Assembly: GCF_022965805.1 (NCBI RefSeq)
Contig: NC_133108.1
Span: 18,798,056 to 18,862,055 of the forward strand
Reading direction: 5' to 3'
Source of the DNA: Primulina eburnea
Lineage: Eukaryota > Streptophyta > Magnoliopsida > Lamiales > Gesneriaceae
DNA length: 64,000 bases
Shown: positions 24,781 through 36,322 of the stretch, in pieces
How positions within the stretch are numbered: the first letter of the stretch is position 1
Layout: the number at the start of each line of letters is the position of its first letter
The notes under the pieces: model-generated
Seen by the model: only the letters and a program-made list of their open reading frames with translations
The model's database searches: none
What the model was told of the DNA's origin: nothing
Made by a program: the position numbers and the translations under genes

Positions 24781-25380
24781 TGAAAGCTGAATGATTTCTT
24801 GTAGAAACGAAAAATATAGATTTGCTTTGAGGATTGAGGATAATCGTGATTGTAAGGAAGACGAACTGAATCAAAGCGGGTAAAGTACTGATGTTTGTGA
24901 CTGTTTGAATTATCGGGCTCGTGTCAGTCTAGTAAAATTTTGAGTAAAAATATGTGTACGTGTGCTGTAAGCGTGTGTACAATTTTTTGAGCGGTTAAAA
25001 ATGTGTCCACGTTATAAACTGAAATTCATCATGATTTGGCAGACAGTCACGTCATTTGATTTGGAATATAATATGTTTAATTAGTTAACTTATATGAGAA
25101 GATTAGTGGAATTGTCAACTGAACGATCAGTTAGTGAATCTGAGTCCTTTCAGTTGTGAATACACTAACAACTGTCTTCTCAGTTAACCTCTTAAACCAC
25201 CATTCCCCATAAATAGATGCGTTAGAGAAAATAAAATAAGCCCAATTAATTAAGAGAATCCTGAGGCTTAGTAGAGTAATCGTCACTTAAGGAAGTGTCC
25301 TTTCATTTTCCTTGACTTGGCCTATAAATAAAAATAGAGGAGTTAGTCACATGTATCAGCAGTAAAAAAAAAAAATTTTA
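24781..25380. promoter_or_regulatory. Intergenic spacer with divergent units and a plus-strand TATA box
   Basis: This 600-base spacer lies between the start of the extra ORF (minus) and a small plus-strand ORF. TATAAATA is present on the plus strand at 25323-25330, and TTTATAAC-like A/T motifs appear near 25012 that could serve the minus strand. An A-rich run at 25363-25375 precedes the small ORF. Promoter activity is inferred only. Confidence 0.45.
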
Positions 25381-25381
25381 A

Positions 25382-25624
25382 GGAGCAAGTAGTTCAAACG
25401 TCTCTCCACTTTCGCTTGAAGTTAGGCATGTTAGGGATTTGGTGGAGGACAAATGTCTTTTGGAGGCATTGCTGTGGAAAGAGTGGCATGTTGTTGATAA
25501 GATTTCGAAATCTAGGGCATTTGCTAGAGTTCGAATTTATGAGTTAAATGATTGGGTTAGAGCATGGCTAGATTCAGTTGATGCCATGATATCTTCTGTA
25601 AAATGGGAACGTTGGTATTCATAA
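25382..25624 (+). CDS. Small unidentified ORF antisense to SIRE
   Basis: An open plus-strand frame of about 80 codons ends with TAA at 25622-25624. It encodes a charged, Trp-rich peptide (VRHVRDLVEDKCLLEALLWK, SRAFARVRIYELNDWVRAWL, ending SSVKWERWYS). A TATA box lies about 55 bases upstream and AATAAA overlaps its end at 25624-25629. The start is unclear: there is no good ATG at the 5' side, a TAA precedes the frame at 25379, and an ATG in another frame at 25351 is followed by an A-run that could have slipped. It lies between pol and the extra ORF, opposite to both. The composition looks coding rather than accidental. I do not recognise the family and give no function. Confidence 0.45.
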   Translation, partial: GASSSNVSPLSLEVRHVRDLVEDKCLLEALLWKEWHVVDKISKSRAFARVRIYELNDWVRAWLDSVDAMISSVKWERWYS

Positions 25625-25702
25625 TAAAGTGTTATTTTCTATTTGTTGTGTTCTTATTTTCTGCATATAATTCTGTTAGTATAACAATATTACTAATAAT
25701 TT

Positions 25703-27655
25703 CTAAGATAAATCGATTAAACCAAGAATATTTCGAAAATAAGAAAACTTAGCCTCAGGTAATGGTTTTGTGTAGATGTTAGCTGCTTGCTGTTCAGTTG
25801 AGATATATTCTAGCTGAATATCATTCTTTAATGCATGATCCCTTATGAAGTGATGCCTGACATCTATATGTTTGGTCCTTGAGTGAAGAACTGGATTGTA
25901 GGTGATGGCAATTGTGCTGGTATTGTCACAAAATATGGGCGATTCGGTTGATGTTACTCCATAATCCTTCAGTTGTTGCTGAATCCAGATCAGTTGTGCA
26001 CAACAGCTACCAGCAGCAAGATATTCTGCTTCTGTTGTTGAGGTAGCTATGGATGTCTGCTTCTTGCTGAACCAAGATATCAGTCTATCTCCTAAGAACT
26101 GACAAGATCCACTTGTACTTTTGCGATCAAGTTTACATCCTGCACAATCTGCATCTGAGTATCCAACTAAATTGAAGGTGGAGTCTTTGGAATACCATAG
26201 TCCAACATTTTGTGTGTCCTTAAGATATCTTAGAATTCTTTTAGCAGCTTTGAAATGTGATTGCTTAGGATTTGTTTGAAATCTGGCACACATACAGACA
26301 GCAAAAACAATATCTGGGCGACTGGCTGTTAGGTATAACAATGAACCTATTAACCCTCTGTATAATGTCGCCTCTACTGATATTCCCCCTTCGTCAGTGT
26401 CTAATTTAACTGATGAGCTCATGGGAGTTGTTGCGGCTGAACATGATTCCATACCAAATTTCTTTAGCAGCTCCTTTGTATATTTTGTTTGACTAATGAA
26501 TATACCAGTTTCCAGTTGCTTCACTTGCAGTCCAAGAAAGAATGTCAGTTCACCCATCATGCTCATTTCAAACTTATCCTGCATTAACTTAGCAAACTTT
26601 TCGCACAATTTGGGGTTAGTTGACCCAAAAATTATATAATCAACATAAATTTGAACTAATAGAATATGATTATTTTTTGTGAATTTGAACAAGGTCTTAT
26701 CAACTGATCCGACTGAAAAGTCATGATCAGTTAGGAATTTTGAAAGAGTTTCGTACCAAGCCCTGGGAGCTTGTTTAAGACCATATAGTGCTTTGTTCAA
26801 ATGGTATACATGATCAGGAAGTTTATGATTTATAAAACCTGGAGGTTGTTCAACATATACTTCTTCTTGTAACTAACCGTTTAGAAATGCACTTTTCACA
26901 TCCATCTGGTGTACTTTGAAGTTTTTATGAGATGCGTAAGCAAGAAATATTCTGATTGCTTCCAATCTTGCAACTGGAGCATACGTCTCATCATAGTCGA
27001 TACCTTCTTCCTGTCTATATCCTTGTGCTACTAATCTTGCTTTGTTTCGTACAACTGACCCATCCTCGTTTAGTTTATTCCTTTATACCCATTTTGTACC
27101 TATAATGGTTTTTGAAGTTGGTCATGGAACTAAGTTCCAGACGTTATTGTGAGTGAACTGATTTAGCTCTTCTTGCATAGCATTTACCCAATTAGGATCA
27201 GCAAGAGCTTCATCAGTTTTCTTTGGTTCCAGTTGTGAAACAAAGGCTGAATGAATAAATAAATTTATCATTTGATTGCGAGTTCTTACGGGATCAGATG
27301 GATTTCCTATTACCAGATGAGGTGGATGTGATTTTCTCCATCTGTATTTTGTATTTGTTACATCAGAAACTTCTTCAGTTGGCATCTGAGTGCAATTTTT
27401 AGCTTCAGTTGATGCCTCGTCAGTTGGTATTTGAATATTATCAGTTTGCCTTAATAACTGATTGTCAGCATTTACTTCCTGATCATTTAGTTGATCTAAT
27501 ATCTCTGGTTCTAGTCTTTGAAGGATATCTTTATTGTTATGACTTTCATCTTTGTCATCATCCTCCAAACTGATATCTGTAAATCGATCAGCTAGCTCAA
27601 CTTGATCAGTTGGCTTATAAGTTAGTATAGTTTCATCAAAATCAACATGCGCAGA
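25703..27655 (-). pseudogene. pol: SIRE pol: reverse transcriptase and RNase H
   Basis: Minus strand, starting after a TAA at the integrase end (27656-27658). It carries a linker (DILQRLEPEILDQLND), the RT N-terminus (NNVWNLVP, GTKWV), the palm and the copia RNase H (GYSDADCAGCKLDRKSTSG, STTEAEYLAAGSC, HIDVRHHFIRD), ending GLIDLS at 25703. In-frame stops interrupt the RT N-terminal part near 27119 and 27071 and in the FLNG-LQEEVY motif near 26870. The catalytic motif reads YVDY instead of YVDD: the codon at 26636-26638 is TAT where family members have GAT or GAC. RT is therefore both truncated and catalytically damaged. Confidence 0.9.
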
Positions 27656-28957
27656 TTATTCAACATTTAAGGTTTTCTTATTAAAGACTCTATAAGCTAT
27701 GCTAACTGATGAATATCCAAGGAATATTCCTTCTGCAGATTTGACATCAAATGCTTTTAAGTAATTTTTACCATTATCATGAATAAAACATTTACAACCG
27801 AATATTTTGAAGTAAGTAATTATACTTTTTCTTCCATGCCAGATCTCATATGGTGTTTTCATATGATTCTTATTAATCATTGATCTGTTCTGAGTATAAC
27901 ATGCAGTGTTTACTGCCTCTGCCCAAAATCTTTGAGAAATGCCAGAATCAGCAAGCATTGTTCTAGCAGCTTCTTTAAGAGTTCGATTTTTTCTCTCAGC
28001 TATACCGTTTTGCTGAGGAGTTCTTGCTGCTGAGAGCTCATGCTTGATTCCAGCATTTTCTAGAAAGCTTGAAAGTGTTTGATTGATGAATTCAGTTCCT
28101 CGATCAGATCTGATTCGATCAATCCCAACTGATTTGTCATTTAAAAGTCTTTTGAAGAGTTTAATCAGTTGTGCAGCCGTATGGTCTTTGGATTTAAGAA
28201 ATATGACCCAAGTAAATGTTGAAAAATCATCTACGACCACCAAGGTGTATTTCATTCCCCCTAAGCTCATGACTGGTATTGGACCGAAGAGATCTATGTG
28301 CAATAGTTCTAAGCATCGGGATGAAGATTTACAGCCCTTGTTTTTGAAAGAGGATCGTACTTGTTTTTCATACTGACATGCTGAGCAAAGTTTTTCTTTT
28401 GAAAAATTTATTTTGGGCAAACCAGTTACAAGTTCATGTTTACTCAGATAAGCGATGGATTTAAAGTTTAAATGATTTAACCTTTTATGCCACAACCAGT
28501 TTTGAGATGATTTTGAAGCAATGAAGCAGACTGGTGCATGAGGTTGTTCATTCCAACTGACTTTATATGTGTTTCCACATCGTTTGCCAGTTAGTATAAT
28601 TTCATCAGTTGATGTTTTAACTGAGCATGAGTTTTTATCAAATTGTACTGAGAATCCATTGTCGCGTAACTGACTGATACTAATCAAGTTGTACTTCAGA
28701 TTCTCTACTAATAAAACATCTTTAATAGTAAAGTTACCATGGATAATCTTACCCTTACCCACGGTTTTACCTTTAGAATTATCTCCGAAACTGATGTTTG
28801 GACCACTATATTTGATTAGTTGAGATAGCATACTTGCATCTCCTGTCATATGTCGTGAGCAACCGCTGTCCAAATACCATATTGAACTTTTATTTGTACC
28901 TGTTACCTGCAAGCACACACATAATTTGATTTGGTACCCATATCTATTTGGGTCCAA
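27656..28957 (-). pseudogene. pol: SIRE pol: protease and integrase
   Basis: 433 open codons on the minus strand. The aspartic protease active site is in IWYLDSGCSRHMTG (residues about 27-40; D-S-G as is usual in copia). Next comes the integrase zinc domain (WLWHKRLNHLNF, LCSACQYEKQ) and the DDE core (LLHIDLFGP, IRSDRGTEF, TPQQNGIAERKNRT), then the C-terminal region with TPYEIWHGRKS and FGCKCFIHD. The frame stops at 27656 where related elements read through into the RT linker, so this is a nonsense lesion between integrase and RT. Confidence 0.88.
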
Positions 28958-29123
28958 AGCTTATTAGTCCCTTTGGAACCCATACTTGGATTAGTCTAAC
29001 TAACTTTCCAGTAGTTGTATTCCAAATAGTTTTTCTCGGTCTTTGTGTGCTTGGTGAATAGTGTACAGATGATACAGTATGTATTTTAGCTTGGTTCAAC
29101 TGATTGTTCAGTCTGTATCTTTT

Positions 29124-30165
29124 CTAGACTCGTTTGCAGTTATAATAATTTGAATATCTCTTGCTGAATCTCTTTGATGAATGATTTTCTGAGTCAGTAG
29201 AGATTCTTGGACTGTAACCAACTCCATGTCTTCTGGCTTTATACATATTCTCAATAGGTTTTTCATTCAGTTTGCTAGGCTCAAATTTCTCTTGTTCTAC
29301 TGTTGATCTGACAAATTGAATGTACTTCCCTTTGTTCATTGTCAGCTTTGGTTGAGTATCATTTGAAAACGTTTCTCCTTGATTACTGAATCCTAAACCA
29401 GTTTTATCAGAAACTAATTTTTGTGAATTATGCATCTCATTCAATGCAGTAGACGACTTATTCCAGGATTGAATGAGTTCAGTTTGTTTTGAATTTTCAA
29501 GAATCAATTTCCGGATCAGTAACTGATATTTCTTTCTCTCTGCTTTTAGTTCAGCAATTTCCCTTTCTAGACTCAACCTATCAACTGATTTATCAGTTTT
29601 GGTTTTGTTGTCCATGGGATCATTTTGCTTTGACTTTATTTCCTCAAATGATGATGCAAGTTTCTGGTATTCACTTACCATTTCATGCAATGTTAAAATG
29701 AGTTCTTCTAATCAGTTGAACTGAAATCAAATACCTGTTGACTTGTAGATTCTGCTTCAGTATCATTTTCCATTAGACATTTGACTTCCTCTTCATCACT
29801 TGAACTATATGAGCTTTCTGGTTCTGATTCATCACTATCAGTTTCTGCCCATTTGGATTTGTTCTCTTCAGCTAATAGAACTTCGTGTTTCTTTCTGTAG
29901 GTTTTCTTATCATCTCTAGGTCTTATCTTATGCTCATATGGTTTCTTTCTTCTGTCAGTTGATCCTTGACTGTCCTTTTCAGGTTTAGGACAGTCAGCAA
30001 TGTAATGATCTGTTTTGCCACAATTGTAGCAAGCATATGTTTCTTCTTTGGAATTATTTTTCTGGTATTGCTTCTGAAAGTTTCCTTGGTTCTTTCCCAT
30101 GAACCTCCCGAACTTTTTGATGAATAGTGACATAACATCATTGCTTAACTGATCAGCAGATTTCT
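29124..30165 (-). pseudogene. gag: SIRE gag, C-terminal half
   Basis: The minus strand continues gag from the left edge of the nested gypsy B. It encodes SADQLSNDVMSLFIKKF, a zinc knuckle CYNCGKTDHYIADC (about 30020-30045), an acidic Ser-rich region, and, after a frameshift near 29708, a coiled coil (LEREIAELKAERKKYQLL). The last part ends in a stop at 29124; the 166 bases to the protease frame hold degraded gag-pol linker. The zinc knuckle would bind the element RNA. Confidence 0.85.
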
Positions 30166-31648
30166 TGTAGTAACCCGATTCCTAATTTGAGTTAATTATC
30201 GGATTAATTATATTTTCGGTGGGATCGGAAGGACCGAACAAGTTCGGATCGTCCGATGAGTTCGGATCGTCCGATGAGTTCGGATCGTCCGAGCCAGTGT
30301 CAGACCGTCCGAGACAGGTGGCTGGACACGTGGAAGGGTTCTGGACACGTGGTAAGGTTCGGATCATCCGATTGGGGTTCGGATCGTCCGAGACAGGTGG
30401 CTGTACTCGTGGAAGTCATGCAAGGATCGGATCGTCCGATCAGAGTTCGGACCGTCCGAAGTGTGCCGGATCGGAGCTTCCGAAATGGTTCGGATCGTCC
30501 GAACATTGGCTATAAATAGAGGCGCGAGGCTTCATTTGTGACTCGCCAATTCAGAGAGTTCCATAGCATTTCAGTCGTTTCTGTGAGATTCTAGTCTTTT
30601 TCCGAGGTTCGGGCACTAGCAGGGAGCTGCTGGTCTTGTAGCGGAGCTGTGCTCTAGTTGGGAGCTAGCGGCATCAGTGGGCTAGCGACGGACGAAGGTT
30701 TGGAATTGTATCAGTATTATCTCAGGATTATCTAGTTAAGTCTGGTAGATAAGTTTTAGTGATGGTTTTCACTTGATGAATAGGCTTGGACTAGACCTGT
30801 TGTCTGGTTATTCCAGTGGATTAGGATTGCTGTGATAGAGGTACGAAAGTACTATCCGAGATATCCTGGTCGAGTATACATTCTTATATGTGTTGCATGA
30901 TTATGTGGTGCATTGTTATATGTCATATGATACATGCTATTATGTCACGATTTATGATGCATGTTGCATTTCATGTTGAGCCGTATCTCCTTCGAGATAG
31001 CCTTTACTGTTGAGCTGTATCTCTTTCGAGATAAGCTATATATCTTGTGGGGTCGTTCAGCCCTGTCTTGTCTTGTGGACGCATGGACACCGAGAGTACA
31101 CAGTGGCCGACGGGTCGGGAGGGCTTCGATGATCCGGGACATTTTAGGTCCACGTCTGTTCTTGCAGTGGATGCAGTGACCCAGAGGTAGTACCGCGCGG
31201 CACTATCCACTTGGCGCCTCTAGACTGAGCATTTTGAGATCTTTTGTGACTCCTGTTTCTTGACTACCCTGGTATCATATCATAGCATGTGCATTTCATA
31301 TAGGTTTGTATACTCATGCTTTTGTACTGGGCGTTCTTATCGCTCACGTCCTCGGTTTTTTTTATCTTGGACACCCCATTTCCACGGGGCAGGCCTCAGG
31401 TTGGATGGCTCAGGAGGAGCAGGAGGAGGACATTGAGTAGCTGTTTGGTTTAGTTTTCAGTGTTTTCCATTTGATTTGATATGATTGTAGCAGATACTTT
31501 CATTTAGTTGAGTATTTTGGATTTCGTTTGGGTTGTATAAACTATTGTTGTTAACCTTATTTTCCGCTGTTATCTCTGATTATTATTAATTAAGTTAAGT
31601 GCATGCTTAGTTCTTCATTAGTAGGTGATTCTGGAACGGGTCACTACA
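30166..31648 (+). repeat. 5' LTR of element B
   Basis: 1483 bp, TGTAGTAACCCG to GTCACTACA. U3 palindromes are at 30222-30503, the TATA box at 30511-30519, the predicted RNA start near 30540, the GTAC-GAAA-GTAC hairpin at 30841-30852 and the two TATCTC/GAGATA hairpins at about 30983-31034. Short open frames inside are repeats of LTR structure, not genes. Confidence 0.95.
30222..30519 (+). promoter_or_regulatory. U3 palindrome array and TATA box, B 5' LTR
   Basis: Roughly ten palindromes of the type TTCGGATCGTCCGA are spaced irregularly and interrupted by two GGACACGTGG stretches, which include a G-box-like CACGTG. TATAAATAG follows at 30511-30519. All copies contain CpG, so they are potential targets of CG methylation. 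Confidence 0.75.
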
Positions 31649-31652
31649 TTTA

Positions 31653-31664
31653 TGGTATCAGAGC
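31653..31664 (+). other. Primer binding site of element B (initiator Met-tRNA)
   Basis: TGGTATCAGAGC lies five bases (TTTA and one more) inside the 5' LTR end and is complementary to the 3' end of plant initiator Met-tRNA. Confidence 0.92.
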
Positions 31665-31740
31665 ATGCTTACGATTTTGGGATATAGATTTCTGTTTTGG
31701 GATTTTCGTTGACCATTTTACCCCATTCTATCTTGTAGCG

Positions 31741-34700
31741 ATGGCTGACCACTTTGGTGACGAGAGTAGTCAGGGGAGTGTAGGTCGTTGGGGCGACCAG
31801 GATGATCATAGGCGTCATCGTGAGCATCGTCATCGTCGGGATGGTCCTAGGCGTTTTGAGTTGCATCGTTTTATTCAGATGGGGCCTAAGCCTCTAGTCG
31901 GTGGAGAGACTCCCGATGATGCTGAGGACTGGTTAGAGCGCATGGAGAGTTGTTTCCGTGCATTTCAGTGCACCGAGGAGCAGAAGATAGAGACCCTTAG
32001 CTTTCTTCTCGAGGGCCGTGCGCGCAAGTGGTGGCGATCGACTTCTACGCCGATAGTCCAGTCCCAAGGTAGGGTGACTTGGGCCGATTTCCGTGCAGCT
32101 TTCATGCAGCTGTATTTTCCTCCAGCCCTTCGCCAGGCGAAGACGATTGAGCTCCTGAACCTTAAGCAGGGGAGTATGTCTGTTGATGAGTATCAGCAGA
32201 AATTCTTCGAGTTGTTACCCTTCGCTCCTCATATCAGTGGCAGTTCTGAGGCCAAGTATGACCATTTCCTCCAGGGTCTTAACCAGGAGATCTTTGACCG
32301 AGTCACTGTCTGTGATAATCCTACTTCTTATGATGGGTTAGTGAACCGGTGTCGCCAGGCAGAGATCAGTCTCCAGCGTGGTAGGGCTATTCTTTCTTCT
32401 AGACCTCCGAGTACTTTGAGGCCTCGATCTCAGTCGTTCAAGAAATCTGGTTCGTCTTCTTCTGGATCTGGATCTCGATCTAGCGGTGTTTTCCGTTTTG
32501 GTAAGAAGAAGGAATCTTGTGCGCATTGTGGGAAGAACCATCCATCGGAGCAATGCCGAGCAGCCGCAGGAGCTTGTTATCAGTGCGGAGAGATGGGGCA
32601 TATTAAGAAGAATTGTCCTCAGTTGCGAGGTGGAGCAGGATCCGGTTCTGGATCTCAGACGACTGTTCAGCAGAGGAGGCAGGGTCAGGCAGTGGGTAGT
32701 TCGAATCTTCGACCTCGTGCCCAAGGTCAGGTGTTTGCGCTGAACCAGGATCAGGCTGCAGATGAGACCGGGAGAGTCATAGCAGGTACTTGTTGTTTAT
32801 GCTGTATTCCTGCTTTTGTTCTTATAGATACCGGAGCATCTCATTCATTCATTTCTGCACGATTTGTTAAGCGTCATAAGTTACCGTATGTTTCTCTAGA
32901 CGTTATTCTTTCTGTTTCTACCCCGATGGGTCATTCGGTTTTAGCCAAGCGTCTAGTGATGGGTTGTCCTTTAGATTTTGAGGGTAACGAGTTGACTGCG
33001 AATCTTATGATTCTGGAGATGGAAGACTTTGATTGTATTTTGGGTATAGACATTCTGACTACCTACCGAGCTACTGTGGATTGTTACCAGAAGCTTGTTC
33101 AGTTCCGTACGACTGAGAGCTCTAGTTGGTTTTTCTATGGTGAGGGAGCGCGACCTCCAATGCCAGTGGTATCTGCTCTGAAAGCCTGTCGTGCTTTAGA
33201 GGCGGGCGGGGAAGGCTACCTCATCTATGCGATTGATACGTCCACAGGTAGTGTTGGTATAGAGGATATTCCAGTGGTTTGTGAATTTCCTGATGTTTTT
33301 CCAGATGAGATTCCTGGTTTTCCTCCGGTTAGAGAGGTGGAGTTTGGCATTGAGTTAATGCCAGGGACTGCACCGATTTCTCGTGCCCCTTATCGTCTTG
33401 CGCCGTCAGAGATGAGGGAACTGAAGCAGCAATTGCAGGATCTTCTTGATAAAGGTTATATTCGCCCGAGTGTTTCACCTTGGGGAGCTCCAGTTTTGTT
33501 TGTCAAGAAGAAGGATGGATCGATGCGATTGTGTATTGATTATCGCCAGCTGAATCGTGTGACGATCAAAAACAAGTATCCATTACCTCGTATCGATGAC
33601 TTGTTCGATCAGCTTCAGGGTACCTCTATTTACTCCAAGATTGACTTGCGATCGGGTTATCATCAGATGAGAGTCAGAGATGATGATATTTCCAAGACTG
33701 CATTTCGTACTCGTTACGGGCATTACGAGTTTCTAGTTATGCCATTCGGATTGACGAATGCGCCAGCGGTGTTCATGGATCTGATGAACCGAGTCTTTCG
33801 TGATTTTCTAGATCAGTTCGTTGTGGTTTTCATCGACGATATCTTGATTTATTCTCACAGTGTGGAGGAGCATGTCCAGCACTTGAGGATTGTGTTGCAG
33901 ATTCTTCGCGAGAAGCAATTGTATGCTAAGCTGAGTAAGTGCGAGTTCTGGATTGATCGTGTAGTATTCCTTGGTCATGTGATTTCCAAGGAAGGAATTT
34001 CTGTGGATCCCAGCAAGATTGAAGCAGTGCTGAATTGGTCACGTCCTACGACGGTGGCCGAGATCCGTAGTTTTCTAGGTCTGGCAGGGTATTATCGTCG
34101 CTTCATCGTGAATTTCTCCCAGGTAGCTAGACCTTTGACGCAACTTACTCGGAAGGATGTTCCATTTGAGTGGTCATCTGAGTGCGAAGATAGTTTCAGA
34201 GAGCTTCGTCGACTTCTGACTTCTGCACCTGTTTTGGCGTTACCGTCAGGATCTGATGGTTTCAGTGTTTACACCGATGCCTCTTTTCAAGGCTTAGGGT
34301 GTGTGTTGACACAGAATGGTCATGTGATCGCTTACGCTTCCAGGCAGCTGAAATCTCACGAGGAGAAGTACCCTATTCATGATCTAGAGTTGGCAGCTAT
34401 AGTGTTCGCACTGAAGATCTGGCGTCATTACTTGTACGGGGTTAAGTTTGAAATCTTTACTGATCACAAGAGTCTGAAGTATCTGTTCACTCAGGCTGAG
34501 TTGAACATGAGACAACGTCGTTGGATGGATCTACTGAAAGATTATGACTGCGAGATCAAGTACCATCCAGGCTCTGCGAATCTCACAGCCGATGCTCTTA
34601 GTCGTAAGGTGAGAGCCTCTGCACTTCAGACCAGTGTTATGATTAGTACTATTCAGGATTGTTGTTCGTTGGGATTTAACTTCAAGCATCGGAAAGGTAT

Positions 34701-36159
34701 GGAGAGCATTCGTGTTGCTACCATTTTATCTGAGCCAGCTTTGTTCGCTCGGATTCGAGATGCTCAGATGTCTGATCTGAAGACTCAGAGATTAGCTCGG
34801 TTAGCGGGTGGAGATAGCGGTTTCCATTATCAGTCTAATGGTCTTCTATGTTTGTCTAATCGGGTTGTAGTACCAGAGGATGATAATTTGAGGGAAGAGA
34901 TCTTGTCTCAGGCTCATCGAAGCAAGTTGAGTGTCCATCCAGGAAGCAATAAGATGTATAAAGACTTGAGGACACGATTTTGGTGGAAAGGGATGAAGCG
35001 CAGTGTTTATCAGTTTGTTTCCAAGTGTCTTGTTTGTCAGCAGGTTAAGGCAGAGCACCGTCGACCTGGAGGATTATTGTTGAATCTACCTATTCCTGAA
35101 TGGAAGTGGGAGCATATCACGATGGATTTCATTACTCACTTGCCATTGTCTTCGAGGAATAGTGATGCTATTTGGGTAGTGGTGGATCGACTCACCAAGT
35201 CTGCTCATTTTCTGCCTTATAACCGTGACTTCACTTTCGATCGGATGGCTCGCTTGTACATTCAAGAGATTGTACGTTTGCATGGAGTGCCAGTCAGTAT
35301 TGTTAGTGACAGGGATCCTCGTTTTACCTCACGATTTTGGGGTAGTTTCCAGTCAGCATTGGGCACTTCACTGAGTCTGAGTACTGCTTATCATCCGGAG
35401 ACTGACGGTCAGTCAGAGAGGACTATCCGTACGCTTGAGGATATGTTGCGAGCCTGTGTTATGGATTTCGGACCCGCTTGGCAGGATCATTTGCCTTTGA
35501 TTGAGTTCGCGTACAACAACAGCTACCATCGTAGTATTGGTATGGCACCATTTGAGGCGTTGTATGGGCGACGTTGTCGTACTCCATTATTCTGGGATGA
35601 AGTTGGGGAACGACATGTTGAGGGACCGGAGTTAGTCCAGCAGGCTATTGATAAAGTTGCAGTAATCAAGAAGCGGATTAAGATTGCCCAGGATCGACAG
35701 GCTAGTTATGCGAACACCAAGCGGCGACCTCTTTATTTTCACCCAGGTGAGAAAGTGTTTCTCCGAGTTTCGCCTTTTCGCAGGATTTTGAGATTTGGTC
35801 TCAAGGGTAAGCTATCTCCGAGATTTATTGGTCTTTTTGAGATTCTGGAATGTGTGGGAGATTTGGCTTACAGGTTAGCATTACCTCCGTATCTGTCTGG
35901 GATTCATGACGTGTTTCACGTATCCCTTTTGCGACGATATGTGGCAGATGAATCACACATTTTACATCCATCTGAAGTTCAACTTGAATCGGATTTGTCT
36001 TACGTGGAGCAACCAGTTCAGATTCTCGATAGCAAAAATAAGGTGTTGCGGAATAAGATCATTCCTCTTGTCTTAGTTCAGTGGCAGCGTAGAGGCACTG
36101 AAGAAGCCACTTGGGAGCTAGAGAGTCGTATGCGTTCGGAGCATCCAGAGCTCTTTTGA
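31741..36159 (+). CDS. gag-pol: Element B gag-pol polyprotein
   Basis: One frame of 1472 codons. I chose ATG 31741 ([13 protein letters not shown] at -3 and +4); the frame stays open upstream to an ATG at 31603 inside the LTR, but that part is LTR and primer site. Order: gag core (about residues 40-210), basic Ser-rich linker, zinc knuckle [14 protein letters not shown] (about 278-291), protease IDTGASHSF (about 362), RT with [11 protein letters not shown] and FIDDILIYS (about 697), RNase H VYTDAS (about 843), integrase zinc domain [15 protein letters not shown] (about 1065-1100), DDE core [13 protein letters not shown] and [12 protein letters not shown]-like region, and chromodomain [19 protein letters not shown] at the end. 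All catalytic acids checked are present. The chromodomain would bind modified histone and direct insertion into heterochromatin. Confidence 0.96.
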   Translation: MADHFGDESSQGSVGRWGDQDDHRRHREHRHRRDGPRRFELHRFIQMGPKPLVGGETPDDAEDWLERMESCFRAFQCTEEQKIETLSFLLEGRARKWWRSTSTPIVQSQGRVTWADFRAAFMQLYFPPALRQAKTIELLNLKQGSMSVDEYQQKFFELLPFAPHISGSSEAKYDHFLQGLNQEIFDRVTVCDNPTSYDGLVNRCRQAEISLQRGRAILSSRPPSTLRPRSQSFKKSGSSSSGSGSRSSGVFRFGKKKESCAHCGKNHPSEQCRAAAGACYQCGEMGHIKKNCPQLRGGAGSGSGSQTTVQQRRQGQAVGSSNLRPRAQGQVFALNQDQAADETGRVIAGTCCLCCIPAFVLIDTGASHSFISARFVKRHKLPYVSLDVILSVSTPMGHSVLAKRLVMGCPLDFEGNELTANLMILEMEDFDCILGIDILTTYRATVDCYQKLVQFRTTESSSWFFYGEGARPPMPVVSALKACRALEAGGEGYLIYAIDTSTGSVGIEDIPVVCEFPDVFPDEIPGFPPVREVEFGIELMPGTAPISRAPYRLAPSEMRELKQQLQDLLDKGYIRPSVSPWGAPVLFVKKKDGSMRLCIDYRQLNRVTIKNKYPLPRIDDLFDQLQGTSIYSKIDLRSGYHQMRVRDDDISKTAFRTRYGHYEFLVMPFGLTNAPAVFMDLMNRVFRDFLDQFVVVFIDDILIYSHSVEEHVQHLRIVLQILREKQLYAKLSKCEFWIDRVVFLGHVISKEGISVDPSKIEAVLNWSRPTTVAEIRSFLGLAGYYRRFIVNFSQVARPLTQLTRKDVPFEWSSECEDSFRELRRLLTSAPVLALPSGSDGFSVYTDASFQGLGCVLTQNGHVIAYASRQLKSHEEKYPIHDLELAAIVFALKIWRHYLYGVKFEIFTDHKSLKYLFTQAELNMRQRRWMDLLKDYDCEIKYHPGSANLTADALSRKVRASALQTSVMISTIQDCCSLGFNFKHRKGMESIRVATILSEPALFARIRDAQMSDLKTQRLARLAGGDSGFHYQSNGLLCLSNRVVVPEDDNLREEILSQAHRSKLSVHPGSNKMYKDLRTRFWWKGMKRSVYQFVSKCLVCQQVKAEHRRPGGLLLNLPIPEWKWEHITMDFITHLPLSSRNSDAIWVVVDRLTKSAHFLPYNRDFTFDRMARLYIQEIVRLHGVPVSIVSDRDPRFTSRFWGSFQSALGTSLSLSTAYHPETDGQSERTIRTLEDMLRACVMDFGPAWQDHLPLIEFAYNNSYHRSIGMAPFEALYGRRCRTPLFWDEVGERHVEGPELVQQAIDKVAVIKKRIKIAQDRQASYANTKRRPLYFHPGEKVFLRVSPFRRILRFGLKGKLSPRFIGLFEILECVGDLAYRLALPPYLSGIHDVFHVSLLRRYVADESHILHPSEVQLESDLSYVEQPVQILDSKNKVLRNKIIPLVLVQWQRRGTEEATWELESRMRSEHPELF

Positions 36160-36307
36160 GTTGTACTGTAGTTGTACTATGGATGTATGTATGTTTTCCG
36201 TTGTAATCCAATTATCAGTTGTGTTTGGCAACAATTGAGATGTAATAACAATGTTGTTATTTCAGTTTTGTTCATCCTATAAACTTGATTTCGAGGACGA
36301 AATCTTT

Positions 36308-36322
36308 TAAGGGGGGGAGAAT
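36308..36322 (+). other. Polypurine tract of element B
   Basis: TTAAGGGGGGGAGAA abuts the 3' LTR at 36323. Upstream, GATTTCGAGGACGAAAT is the conserved 3'-interior motif of plant gypsy elements. The 163 bases between the gag-pol stop and the LTR hold no other feature. Confidence 0.9.

Noticed and set aside
24781..25380. tRNA or other small RNA gene in the SIRE spacer
   Set aside because: No cloverleaf or A/B box pair could be found by eye; a covariance search would be needed.
31603..31740. Extending B gag-pol to the ATG in the LTR
   Set aside because: This stretch is LTR end and primer site; the ATG at 31741 has a better context and matches where gag normally starts.
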